Part shown: in pieces, positions 1 to 7,536 of the stretch
Layout: each line of letters begins with the position of its first letter
How positions within the stretch are numbered: the first letter of the stretch is position 1
DNA from: Actinomycetes bacterium
GTDB taxonomy: Bacteria > Actinomycetota > Acidimicrobiia > Acidimicrobiales > GCA-2861595
Direction of reading: 5' to 3'
NCBI GenBank assembly: GCA_023264975.1
Contig: JAHFUS010000036.1
Coordinates: forward strand, 1-41,579
DNA: 41,579 bases
Position numbers and translations under genes: made by a program
Notes under the pieces: model-generated
Databases searched by the model: none
What the model was told of the DNA's origin: nothing
Seen by the model: the letters and a program-made list of their open reading frames with translations, nothing else

Positions 1-201
1 GGGCTCGGCCGAGGGGGCCCCGCCGTGGGCGTTGGAGAAGCCCCTGCCGGTGCCGGAGACGGTCATGCCCGAGTCGGCACTCGAGGTGTTGACCGACAGG
101 CTGGCCAGAGCGCTGCATGCGTAGGCGATGGACGCAGCCACGAGAGGCACTGCGATCGCCCCGAATGCCACGAGGTACAGCGGACGACGCTTTGATTTCA
201 T
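1..201 (-). CDS. Secreted surface protein, N-terminal part only (cut by window edge)
   Basis: The first 67 codons are visible, starting at ATG 201 after an AAGGGA ribosome site. The product has a basic start, a hydrophobic signal segment (about residues 7-27) and then a conserved stretch reading AYACSALASL. The same arrangement (AYACTALATL) occurs in the protein at 15265-15846, including a following Thr/Ser/Gly-rich stretch with a V-x-G-x-G/S-F motif, so the two are paralogues. Such stretches look like the start of an Ig-like beta-sandwich exposed outside the cell. Nothing is known about its C terminus because the window ends. Function unknown; the protein is probably exported and may be wall- or membrane-anchored like its paralogue. 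Confidence 0.75.
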   Translation of the reverse strand, partial: MKSKRRPLYLVAFGAIAVPLVAASIAYACSALASLSVNTSSADSGMTVSGTGRGFSNAHGGAPSAEP

Positions 202-245
202 CAAATGTCCCTTTCTCTTCACCCCGGCGCACCCGGCTGATCACA

Positions 246-273
246 AGCATACCCGGTGCTGGCCCCGTTTCAA
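246..273 (-). promoter_or_regulatory. Sigma-70-like promoter of the first surface-protein gene
   Basis: Read on the minus strand there is a TTGAAA box (273-268), a 16-nt spacer and a TATGCT box (251-246). The start codon lies 45 nt further on with its own ribosome site. This is the closest match to a classical -35/-10 pair in the window. Confidence 0.5.
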
Positions 274-493
274 ATAGGTGCTGGTCGCGACTAGTTGCCT
301 TTCCGGGCTGGAAGCGAAATGCTCCCGTCCGCCCTCGCCGCCGGCGGCTGACCCTCCGGTCACCGGCGGCCGCTGTAACGCCCGGCGCCGGCCGGGGACC
401 TTGGACAGGAGTCCGGGAGCACACGAGCCCCACCCCTGTCGCCGCGAGTGAGGAGCGCCGATCGTGGTCCAGGACCGCGGACCGACCGTGGCG

Positions 494-499
494 TACGCT
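494..499 (+). promoter_or_regulatory. -10 box (TACGCT) for leaderless start of the sigma factor
   Basis: TACGCT ends 8 nt before GTG 508. The spacing matches the other TANNNT-start pairs in this window and supports 508 rather than the in-frame GTG at 448. Confidence 0.45.
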
Positions 500-507
500 C
501 ACCGCCG

Positions 508-1104
508 GTGGAAGCCGACGCTGAACTCGTCGTCCGGCTGCAGGCCGGCGACGAAACGGCTTTCGCGGAGCTGGTCGAGCGGTACCATGGCCCGCTTCTC
601 CGCCTGGCCCGCGCCTTCGTGCCCAGCCGGGCAGTGGCCGAGGAGGTCGTGCAGGACGTCTGGCTCGGGGTCGTGCGCGGCATCGAGCGCTTCGAGGGAC
701 GGTCCTCGCTCAAGACCTGGCTGTTCCGCATCATGGTGAACCGGGCCCGCTCCACCGGGGTGCGCGAGCACCGTGAGACGCCGGTCGACCTCACCGCAGC
801 GGAGCCGGCGGTGGCGTCCGGCCGCTTCACGTCGGGCGGCCAGTGGGCCCGGCCGCCTGCGCCGTGGGCCGACGGCGCCGAGGACCGCATAGAGGCCAAG
901 GCCCTGGTGGGCCACATCGCCGCCTTCCTGGGAACCCTGCCGGAGGCGCAACGCCGGGTCGTGCTCATGCGCGACGTCGAAGGGCTGGCACCGGCCGAGG
1001 TCTGCGCGATCCTCGACATCACCGAGGCCAACCAGCGGGTGCTGCTGCACCGGGGCCGGTCCCGCCTCCGCTGCCTGCTCGAGGCCGAGCGGGGGAAGAG
1101 CTGA
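508..1104 (+). CDS. ECF-family RNA polymerase sigma factor
   Basis: A 198-residue sigma factor with region 2 at about residues 10-75 (ELVERYHGPLLRLARAF, then VVQDVWLGV and the SLKTWLFRIMVNRARS segment) and region 4 at about 130-190 (LPEAQRRVVLMRDVEGL, then a helix-turn-helix). This two-domain layout without regions 1 and 3 defines group IV (ECF) sigma factors. A linker of about 45 residues is rich in Pro, Gly and Ala. Start chosen at GTG 508 because TACGCT lies 8 nt upstream; GTG 448 would add 20 poorly structured residues. It is followed 5 nt later by a zinc-finger anti-sigma gene, the usual partner. The signal sensed is not evident from the sequence. Confidence 0.93.
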   Translation: MEADAELVVRLQAGDETAFAELVERYHGPLLRLARAFVPSRAVAEEVVQDVWLGVVRGIERFEGRSSLKTWLFRIMVNRARSTGVREHRETPVDLTAAEPAVASGRFTSGGQWARPPAPWADGAEDRIEAKALVGHIAAFLGTLPEAQRRVVLMRDVEGLAPAEVCAILDITEANQRVLLHRGRSRLRCLLEAERGKS

Positions 1105-1109
1105 GCCCC

Positions 1110-1367
1110 GTGCTGTTCCGCCGCCGCCGCCGTGACCTCGTCTGCCAGCTCGCCGTCGAGCTGATCACCGACTACCTCGAGGGCGCCCTCCTGCCGGACG
1201 ACCGCGCCCGCCTGGAGGTCCACCTGGCCGTGTGCCCGCACTGTGCCGAGTACCTGGCCCAGATCCGGGCCACCATCGCCGCCGCCGGAAGCGTCGACGC
1301 GGAGGCCCTCGCCCCCGACGTACGCGACGAGTTGGTCGGCCTCTACCGGCGCTGGCAGCAGGGCTGA
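1110..1367 (+). CDS. Zinc-finger anti-sigma factor (zf-HC2 type)
   Basis: An 85-residue soluble protein carrying the H-x3-C-x2-C zinc motif (HLAVCPHC, about residues 40-47), typical of the anti-sigma domain that clamps ECF sigma factors. It starts at GTG 1110, 5 nt after the sigma stop codon, so the pair is almost certainly co-transcribed and translationally coupled. There is no membrane segment, so it would act in the cytoplasm, perhaps as a redox- or ligand-responsive ZAS protein. The N terminus is Arg-rich, then a helix (LAVELITDYLEGAL) typical of the family. Cognate pairing is inferred from adjacency. Confidence 0.88.
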   Translation: MLFRRRRRDLVCQLAVELITDYLEGALLPDDRARLEVHLAVCPHCAEYLAQIRATIAAAGSVDAEALAPDVRDELVGLYRRWQQG

Positions 1368-1438
1368 CCCGGGGCTGAACTTTCCGCGACAGCCTTTTCG
1401 AGGTTTCCCTTTCTGCCCCAGGGGGGATTCGTGAGGAG

Positions 1439-1461
1439 GGAACGTGCGGCGGACGCGTTCC
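1439..1461 (+). promoter_or_regulatory. Inverted repeat GGAACG-N11-CGTTCC, possible operator or promoter
   Basis: Perfect 6-bp arms sit 145 nt upstream of the preferred ATPase start, and a further CGTTCC follows at 1474-1479. GGAAC is a typical ECF -35 element, so this may be an autoregulatory site of the upstream sigma factor. This is inference from the sequence only. Confidence 0.3.
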
Positions 1462-1605
1462 ATGCGTTTAATGCGTTCCGACGGCCCGGTACACCCTGGC
1501 TCGAGGTCCACGGCAAGGATTCCGTCCCGTCCCCTTGGGGGCGCGGGCCGTCGCCGTAGCGGTAGCAGCCGGCGACGCCTGATCGCACGGCTGGGAGGTC
1601 TGCGG

Positions 1606-2004
1606 GTGGAGGCGAACCGATCATTCCCGGCGGACGTCACCAGCCCCCGCGCCGCCCGCCAATTCGTGGGAAGCGTCATCGGCCACCCGGAGGACGAGTC
1701 CACCCAGATGGCGCTCGTGCTGACCTCGGAGCTGGTCACCAATGCCGTCCTCCATGCCCGCACGGAAGTGGACGTGCGGATCGAGTTCGACGGCGGGTGC
1801 CTGCGCGTGGAGGTCACCGACGGCGACCCTCGCCTGCCCGCCGCCGTACCGCAGCGGCCCGGCGCGCTGGACGGCCGTGGCCTGTTCCTGGTGGAGCAGC
1901 TTGCTTCGAAGTGGGGCAGCGACCGCCGCAACGGCGGGAAGGTCGTGTGGTTCACCCTGGCGACCGGGGCCGAGCCCCGTGCGAAGGTCGGCGCCGGCGG
2001 CTGA
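1606..2004 (+). CDS. RsbW/SpoIIAB-like ATP-binding protein (HATPase_c_2)
   Basis: A 132-residue GHKL-fold ATPase. The N box is LVLTSELVTNAVLHA (E and N bind Mg-ATP), the G1 box is VEVTDGDPRLP and the G2 region is DGRGLFLVEQLA. This is the fold of anti-sigma factor kinases and of the many actinobacterial stand-alone regulatory ATPases. The start GTG 1606 has a strong GGGAGG 7 nt upstream. An in-frame GTG at 1444 also has a GGAGGG but only 3 nt away, and would add 54 Arg/Ser-rich residues. No anti-anti-sigma (STAS) gene is nearby. It lies downstream of an ECF sigma/anti-sigma pair, but whether it acts on that sigma factor is unknown. Confidence 0.88.
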   Translation: MEANRSFPADVTSPRAARQFVGSVIGHPEDESTQMALVLTSELVTNAVLHARTEVDVRIEFDGGCLRVEVTDGDPRLPAAVPQRPGALDGRGLFLVEQLASKWGSDRRNGGKVVWFTLATGAEPRAKVGAGG

Positions 2005-2085
2005 TCCTCGGCGCCGGTCCAGGCAGTGGCCCGCCCACTCGACGCGGGAGACAGTACCCGTCGACCGCCTCCTCGACGCCAGGCG

Positions 2086-2547
2086 TCAGGGGTCCTGGCC
2101 CAGGCCGGGCTCCGGGCTGCTTCCGGGCGAGCGGGCCTCGGCAAGGGCGGCCCACAGGTCGGTGGCGGACGGGGCGCCGACGAAGGCCCGGCGCACCACG
2201 CCCTCGGCGTCGGCCATCACCGTGCAGGGGACGACCTCGATGTCGTAGCGGTCGTGGAGATCCTTGTGCTCCTGCCAGGCGATCTCCTGGACGGTCACCT
2301 CGCCGCTGGCGAGGACAGCCGCCTTGGTCGTGGTCTCCTTGCACGACTCGCACGTGACCGACGTGAAGACAGCGACCAGCCACGGCCGCTCCGGACCGTC
2401 GAAGTCGGCCCGGTCGAGCTGGCCTGGCGGCGCCCAGCCCGCCCGCACCCCGGACTGGGTGGGCGCTTCCGGCCGGCGCCTGTCCACTATGCGGGCCACC
2501 ACCACCGCTACCACGGCTAGGACGGCGGCCACGACGAAGCGCTCCAC
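2086..2547 (-). CDS. Membrane-anchored thioredoxin-like protein
   Basis: A 153-residue protein with an N-terminal membrane segment (about residues 4-21) followed by a thioredoxin fold. The active-site motif is CESC in FTSVTCESCKETT, and the cis-proline loop is VVPCTVM. The topology suggests the redox domain faces outside the membrane. Start is GTG 2547, 13 nt after the DUF5719 stop, so it is the last gene of a minus-strand operon with the giant glycosyltransferase. An extra Cys next to the cis-Pro is unusual. Substrates are unknown; a role in keeping secreted or wall-assembly proteins in the right redox state is a guess. Confidence 0.8.
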   Translation of the reverse strand: MERFVVAAVLAVVAVVVARIVDRRRPEAPTQSGVRAGWAPPGQLDRADFDGPERPWLVAVFTSVTCESCKETTTKAAVLASGEVTVQEIAWQEHKDLHDRYDIEVVPCTVMADAEGVVRRAFVGAPSATDLWAALAEARSPGSSPEPGLGQDP

Positions 2548-2560
2548 GGGCGGCCGGTTC

Positions 2561-3982
2561 TCAGTCGAGCGGGATGCCGGGGCCCACCCAGACCCCGCCC
2601 GTCGCCTGGAAGTAGCCCCGCTCCACCGCCACCGGTGTGGTCGAGATGACCACGATGGGCAGCGCCGGGCGTTTCACATGGTCGTTCACCAGAAACCGGG
2701 CCCGCTTTCCGGGACCGATCTCCAGGCCCTGCATGCCGTCGATGGCGAGGCCGGACCCGTCGTCGAGGCCGGTCACGGAGATGCGCGCCGCCGTTTCGCC
2801 GGTGTTCGCCACGTACAGGTACTCGCCGTCCCCCTCGACAGGCCCGGCTGCGGCGAAGAGCCATCTGGTGGCGCTGCGGCGCAACCCGATGGTGTCGGCC
2901 CGCCCCGGCCCCGATGCCGGCGGCGCATAGACCAGGGCCCGGGAGACGACGATGGGCTCGCCGTCCAGCGACTCCACCGTGAGCGAGTGCTGCACGCCGC
3001 GAGGCACGCCCACCTCCTCGTTGAGCACGACGTCGAGGCGGCTGCGGGCAGGCACCGAGCGCTCGAAGTCCTCCGCCACCCCCTCGTCGAGGATCAGCTG
3101 GAACAGCACGGTGGCCTCCCGGTTGCCGGGGTTCGACACCGAGTAGTGCTCGTCCACGCCGTCCTGCAGCTGGCCGGCCGGGAACTGCCACACGGTCCCG
3201 AGCGACGGCGCCCCGACCGACACCGACAGCCCCGCCCTACCCGGCGCGGTGCGGGTCTGGGTCTGGGCCGCCACCACCCGCCCGGTGCGCACCGCCACCT
3301 CGGTGGCGATGGCCTCCCGCCGACGCACGTGCTCGCCGATCTCGCGGACCACCAGGCTGTGGGCCGGCACCACGATCGGCCGGAAAGCGGCCGGAGCGGC
3401 GCGCCCCTGGTCGGTGCTGAACGACAGGTCGACGACGGCGTCCTCGGGGAAGGGGTTGAACAGGGACATGACGAGCGAGGCGTCCTTGGCCGTTGCGCCG
3501 TCGGCGAAGTGCCAGCGGTCGGACGCCCGCGACGAGCAGGGCGTGGCGTCGGACTCCGACAGCCCGTGCACGACCAGTTCGGCTGCCACCTGGCCGCTGT
3601 CGAGGTCCACCACGGCCGCCGCCCAGGGCGCCTGGACGACATCGCGCAACGCCACACGCGTCACCGACATGGGCGCCACCGCCAGCGCCGTCGACACCGC
3701 CGGGCCGCCCATGGGCACGACGGTCAGCGTTCCCGATGCGGCCCGGTCGGTGGGATTGGCCACATGCACCACCCCGTCGGCGCTGCTGGCGTCGCCCGCC
3801 GTGGCCCCCACGCAGAACCAGCTCGACGACAGGGCCGACGCGGGCGCGGCCGTTGGCATCACAGCCCGGCTGGCGATGGACGACGGAAGGGTGGTGCTGG
3901 GGCGGCCGGCCCGGTCGGCCACGCCCCCGGCCGCGAGCAGAAGCCCCACGGCCACCAGCACCGGTGTGCGGCGGGCCCTCAT
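2561..3982 (-). CDS. DUF5719 family secreted protein
   Basis: A 473-residue protein with a signal segment (MRARRTPVLVAVGLLLAAGG) and a long extracellular region made of repeated beta-sandwich-like stretches such as VVHVANPTDRAASGTLTV, LFNPFPEDAVVDLSF, HYSVSNPGNREATVLFQL and LYVANTGETAARISV. This is the DUF5719 pattern seen in actinobacteria directly downstream of a large GT2 membrane glycosyltransferase, as here. Its ATG overlaps the stop of that upstream gene (ATGA, 3979-3982), so they are translationally coupled. The repeated N-P/N-T-G motifs suggest adhesin- or scaffold-like domains. Biochemical function is not known. Confidence 0.82.
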   Translation of the reverse strand: MRARRTPVLVAVGLLLAAGGVADRAGRPSTTLPSSIASRAVMPTAAPASALSSSWFCVGATAGDASSADGVVHVANPTDRAASGTLTVVPMGGPAVSTALAVAPMSVTRVALRDVVQAPWAAAVVDLDSGQVAAELVVHGLSESDATPCSSRASDRWHFADGATAKDASLVMSLFNPFPEDAVVDLSFSTDQGRAAPAAFRPIVVPAHSLVVREIGEHVRRREAIATEVAVRTGRVVAAQTQTRTAPGRAGLSVSVGAPSLGTVWQFPAGQLQDGVDEHYSVSNPGNREATVLFQLILDEGVAEDFERSVPARSRLDVVLNEEVGVPRGVQHSLTVESLDGEPIVVSRALVYAPPASGPGRADTIGLRRSATRWLFAAAGPVEGDGEYLYVANTGETAARISVTGLDDGSGLAIDGMQGLEIGPGKRARFLVNDHVKRPALPIVVISTTPVAVERGYFQATGGVWVGPGIPLD

Positions 3983-6900
3983 TCGCCCGGCCCCGGCCGG
4001 CGCCGGCGGCCGATGACGAGCAGGCGGACGGCCACCGCCCACAGGGCCAGCTGGACGGCGATGGCGCCGTAGCGCAGCAGCGACGTGCGGTAGAGCAGGG
4101 TGGCGCCCCCCGACGCCCGGACGGTGTACGAGTTGGCCCAGCCGAACGCCTCCTTGCGGGGCGCCGCCTGGCCGGCCACCCGCAGCTGCCACCGGGGCGA
4201 CGAGGCCTCGGACAGCAGCACGCTGTCGCCCGCCGACAGGTCGCCGGTGAAGCGGGTGGGCGTGCGCTCGGTGGCCAGGACGGGGGCCGACCCGGTGAGC
4301 TCAACCCCCCGGAGGGCGCCCAGCCCGCCTGCCCCGTCGTCGTCGGCGGCGAGCACCGACGGGTCGACCTCGGCCCGTGCCGGGGCCCACGCCGCGTTCT
4401 CGTACACCAACAGCGCGGCGTCGCCCTGGAGCTTCTTGAGGTCGAGCTGGGCGTCGAGGGCGGCCGGCAGGTCGGGGGGCGGCCGGCGATCGGTCTTGGA
4501 GAGCCGCCGGTCCGAGGTCCGCCCCGGTGCGGCCTGCAGCGGCACCACCACGTAGCGGACGGCCGCCGGCGCCAGCAGGTGCCCGAGGCTGGTGGTGCCC
4601 TCGGCCCGCGCCACCTGGACGGCGGCGGCCAGCTGCTGCGTGTCGTGGGGCGCGGCGCCCGGCCACAGGCCGGTCACGTCGGGCGTGCCGTTGCGGGACG
4701 TGGCGTACGACACCCCGTCGCTGAGGCGCCAGCCGGTGAGCGGCAGGGCCTGCGGGTCGCCGAGCCACAGCACCCGGAAGGCGCCGGCCGCCTTCTGCTC
4801 GGGCATCCACGACAGCAGCCCGGCGATGTCCTGGCGCGGCATGTCCCACCGTCCGCCGAGGGCGGAGGCGGCCACCGGGAGCGCCCCCAGCAGGACGGCG
4901 ACGAGGGTGGCGGTGGGGGCGAGCTGGCGCCACCCGAACCGGTAGCCTGGAACGTCGACCTCGAAGGCGAGGAGGCCGAGGGCGACGGACAGGGCGAGGG
5001 CGGCCGCCGCAGGGGCGAGGAGCACCTCGGCCGGCGGCGTGCCCATATGGAGCCAGCCCCGGCCGCCAGCCCAGGCCACGCCCCAGCAGGTGACGGCCAG
5101 GACCCACATCCGGGCCGCCCACTCGAGGCGGCGGTGGCGGCCCACCAGCAGCGGCAGGGCGGCGGCCACCACGAACACCCAACCGATGGGCGGGGCGCCA
5201 AGGGGGCCGGTCTGGAAGCGCAGCAGCGCACCCAGCCCGGTGGCGTACGAGGCGTCGGAGCCCACGCCGGTGACAGCCGACAGCTGGCTGCCCGGCAGCA
5301 CGAAGTCGACGGACCAGGGGAACAGCAGGACGGCGGCCACCCCGACGGCGCCGACGGCGACGACTACGGCGCGCACCGTGCGGCCGCCGCCGCCCACCAG
5401 CAGCGACCCGAGGGCCAGCCCCACCGCCATCACCGGCACCATCACCACGATCGGGGGGGCGAGGGCGGCAGCCGGCGCCAGCAGCACGCCGAGTGGCACG
5501 ACCGCCCGCAGCGCGCCCCGACCCTCGTCGTCGGGGCCGGCGAAGGGAGCGATGCCGGTGGCGCGCAGCAGGCTGTGCAGGGCCCACGGAGCCAGGGCGT
5601 AGGCCACCAAGCCGTAGAAGCGGCCGCCGGCGATGGCGTTGTACGGGAGCGGGATGGCGACGTAGACGACCAGGGCGGCCAGGCGGCCCCGGGGCGACCC
5701 GAGGGGCGCAGCCAGGGCGGCGGCTCCGATGGCGCCCACCGGCAGCGCCCCCACCACGAGCAGCGTGCGCAGGAACCCGGTGGCGCCACCGAGCAGGAAG
5801 CCGGCCACGCCGAGGAGACCGAAGGCGGCGGGGGCGGGCGCCTCCGAGCCGAGGCCGCCCTGGTTCCAGCCGCTGGCGAAGGACCGCAGTAGCGACCAGG
5901 CACCGGGGAAGGGCGCCAGCTGGTGCACGGCAGGAATGCCGCGGGTGATCAGGTGGCGGCTGCCCATGAGGAGCACGACCGCCACGCCGGCGCCCACGGC
6001 CACCGACAGGCCGACGGCCCGCTTCTCCTCGCCCCGGTCGGGGGTGCGGGGTCGGGCGACCGCCCCCTTGGTGCGGCGCGTGATCCGTTCGCTGGCCAGC
6101 TGGCCCCGGAGAAAGCCGCTGAAGCGGGCACTGCCCCGCACATGGAGGTTGCGCACCTCGGCGTCGGGGACCTGGCGTGTGGCCCGGACGGCCCGCCGTG
6201 CCACCCGCAGCTCGCCCAGCCGGCGCAGGTTCCAGCTCCATGCACCGGCCGTGTCTCGGGCCGTGGCCGTGTGTCCCGACAGCAGGCCGAACACCATCTC
6301 GGCCACGGCCAGGACCGCCACCTGGGGAAACACCCGGATGAGGTGCCACGTGCTGTAGTCCTTGAGCACGGCCCGCAGCCGGTGGCGCAGCACGAACGGC
6401 CGGGCCATCCGGCGCAGGCTGGCCTGGCCGGCGGGCGCCGGGCTCCCGCCGGGCGAGCGCAGGCCGGCGGACATGGCCTCGCGGTGGCGCACCCGTGCCC
6501 CGGGCGCCACGACCACCCTGGCGCCGGCCACCTGAGCCCGCCACGACAGGTCGACGTCCTCGCCGTAGAGGTGCATGCCGGGGTCGAACCCGCCCAGGCT
6601 GGCGAACAGGTCGGCCCGTACGAGGGTGCAGCCACCGGGCGCCACGAACACGTCCCGGACGGCGTCGTGCTGCTCCTGGTCAAGTTCGCCCCGGTCGACC
6701 AGGGCGTGGGGCGCCCCGCTCTTGTCGATACCCATCCCGACCTGCAGGAGGCGCTGGGGGTCGTCCCAGTCGACCAGCTTGGGTGCCACCAGGCCGGCGT
6801 TGGAGCGGAACGCCTCCTCCACCATGAGGCGGACGGCATCGGGGGCGGGAGCGATGTCGTCGTGGCAGAGGAGGAAGTGCGACGCCCCTTCCACCAGGCC

Positions 6901-7143
6901 CAGGGCCTCGTTGCTGGCCGCTGAGTACCCGCGGTTGGTGGGCATGCGCCGCACGAACGCACCGGGCAGGATGTCGGCCACCCTGGGTGTGGGGTCGACG
7001 GCGCTGCCGGCGTCGATGACGAGCACGGAGAAGTTCGGGTAGTCCTGGTCGGCGAGCGCCTCGAGGGCCTCCTCCAGCCATGGCCCCGAGTCGCAGGTGA
7101 CCACCACGGCGACCACCGGGGGCGCCTGGAGCGGGGAATCCAT
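3979..7143 (-). CDS. Giant GT2 glycosyltransferase fused to polytopic membrane domain
   Basis: 1054 residues. Residues about 8-230 are a GT-A domain: VVAVVVTCDSGPWLEEAL at the nucleotide site, a HDDIAP metal-binding segment, and the acceptor motif EDVDLSWR. After a basic linker there are about ten hydrophobic segments (residues about 370-780), then a large non-membrane region and a final membrane helix near the C terminus. This is the actinobacterial enzyme that neighbours DUF5719 genes; the membrane half resembles lipid-linked sugar transferases. It likely builds or exports a surface polysaccharide using polyprenyl-linked donors. ATG 7143 lies 9 nt after a TAGCCT box, consistent with a leaderless mRNA. 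Donor sugar and acceptor cannot be read from sequence. Confidence 0.88.
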   Translation of the reverse strand: MDSPLQAPPVVAVVVTCDSGPWLEEALEALADQDYPNFSVLVIDAGSAVDPTPRVADILPGAFVRRMPTNRGYSAASNEALGLVEGASHFLLCHDDIAPAPDAVRLMVEEAFRSNAGLVAPKLVDWDDPQRLLQVGMGIDKSGAPHALVDRGELDQEQHDAVRDVFVAPGGCTLVRADLFASLGGFDPGMHLYGEDVDLSWRAQVAGARVVVAPGARVRHREAMSAGLRSPGGSPAPAGQASLRRMARPFVLRHRLRAVLKDYSTWHLIRVFPQVAVLAVAEMVFGLLSGHTATARDTAGAWSWNLRRLGELRVARRAVRATRQVPDAEVRNLHVRGSARFSGFLRGQLASERITRRTKGAVARPRTPDRGEEKRAVGLSVAVGAGVAVVLLMGSRHLITRGIPAVHQLAPFPGAWSLLRSFASGWNQGGLGSEAPAPAAFGLLGVAGFLLGGATGFLRTLLVVGALPVGAIGAAALAAPLGSPRGRLAALVVYVAIPLPYNAIAGGRFYGLVAYALAPWALHSLLRATGIAPFAGPDDEGRGALRAVVPLGVLLAPAAALAPPIVVMVPVMAVGLALGSLLVGGGGRTVRAVVVAVGAVGVAAVLLFPWSVDFVLPGSQLSAVTGVGSDASYATGLGALLRFQTGPLGAPPIGWVFVVAAALPLLVGRHRRLEWAARMWVLAVTCWGVAWAGGRGWLHMGTPPAEVLLAPAAAALALSVALGLLAFEVDVPGYRFGWRQLAPTATLVAVLLGALPVAASALGGRWDMPRQDIAGLLSWMPEQKAAGAFRVLWLGDPQALPLTGWRLSDGVSYATSRNGTPDVTGLWPGAAPHDTQQLAAAVQVARAEGTTSLGHLLAPAAVRYVVVPLQAAPGRTSDRRLSKTDRRPPPDLPAALDAQLDLKKLQGDAALLVYENAAWAPARAEVDPSVLAADDDGAGGLGALRGVELTGSAPVLATERTPTRFTGDLSAGDSVLLSEASSPRWQLRVAGQAAPRKEAFGWANSYTVRASGGATLLYRTSLLRYGAIAVQLALWAVAVRLLVIGRRRRPGPGE

Positions 7144-7152
7144 CTCGGGCCG

Positions 7153-7158
7153 AGGCTA
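7153..7158 (-). promoter_or_regulatory. -10 box (TAGCCT) of the giant glycosyltransferase operon
   Basis: TAGCCT on the minus strand ends 9 nt before ATG 7143, with no ribosome site between. It fits a leaderless transcript. Confidence 0.5.
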
Positions 7159-7250
7159 GCCGGGAGGGCCGCCGGGCCCGGGGTCACGCGCGAGTGCTCC
7201 TTGCCACGTGCTTGCCCTCGGGGCGGGGTGAACAGGGGGCGGCCCGCCCG

Positions 7251-7256
7251 TAGACT
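7251..7256 (+). promoter_or_regulatory. -10 box (TAGACT) for the 71-residue gene
   Basis: TAGACT is followed by 6 nt and then GTG 7263, the spacing expected when transcription starts at the start codon. Confidence 0.5.
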
Positions 7257-7262
7257 TGTGAC

Positions 7263-7478
7263 GTGGACGACGTTCCCGAGGCAGTGCGCGACGCCGGTTA
7301 CGTACTCGTGGGCCTGGGGGTGGTGTGGTTCCAGCGGGCCATGGTGCTGCGCCGGGAGCTGTCCAGGGACCTGCCCGACCTGTCCGACCTCCGCCAGCCC
7401 CTGGCCGGCGCCGTCCGGGGCGCCGCCGGTGTCGTCAGGTCGATGCTCGAAGGCCCGGGCCAGAGCGCTCCCGAGTAA
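7263..7478 (+). CDS. Small conserved-looking protein of unknown function (71 aa)
   Basis: The start GTG 7263 follows a TAGACT box by 6 nt and there is no Shine-Dalgarno sequence, so it is probably leaderless. The product begins with an acidic helix (VPEAVRDAGYVLVGLGVVWFQ) that is partly hydrophobic and could lie on or in the membrane. A basic patch follows (RRELSRDLPDL), then an Ala/Gly-rich helix. Codon usage looks like its neighbours (G/C at third positions). It stands alone between divergent and convergent neighbours and ends at a strong hairpin. I do not recognise a family; its overall look resembles small phasin-like helical proteins, but this is weak. Confidence 0.65.
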   Translation: MDDVPEAVRDAGYVLVGLGVVWFQRAMVLRRELSRDLPDLSDLRQPLAGAVRGAAGVVRSMLEGPGQSAPE

Positions 7479-7479
7479 G

Positions 7480-7536
7480 CCCGAGGAAATAAAGGAAAAT
7501 AAAGAGGTCACCGGAACGGGGACCTATTTCCTCGGG
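7480..7536. terminator. Bidirectional hairpin terminator between convergent genes
   Basis: CCCGAGGAAATA (7480-7491) pairs perfectly with TATTTCCTCGGG (7525-7536), and inside it AGGTC-CCG pairs with CGG-GACCT. A-rich and T-rich flanks of the arms suit termination in both directions. The right arm covers the last codons and TAG stop of the reductase gene at 7524-8423. Confidence 0.7.

Noticed and set aside
1444-1605. N-terminal extension of the RsbW-like ATPase from GTG 1444
   Set aside because: The extra 54 residues are Arg/Ser-rich with no domain character, and GTG 1606 has a better-spaced ribosome site; kept only as an alternative.
360-2144. 594-codon minus-strand open frame opposite the sigma/anti-sigma genes
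   Set aside because: Low-complexity Arg/Ser/Pro composition; the plus-strand genes are certain.
3493-5892. 799-codon plus-strand open frame opposite the giant glycosyltransferase
   Set aside because: His/Gly/Arg-rich composition without domains, and antisense to a well-supported gene.
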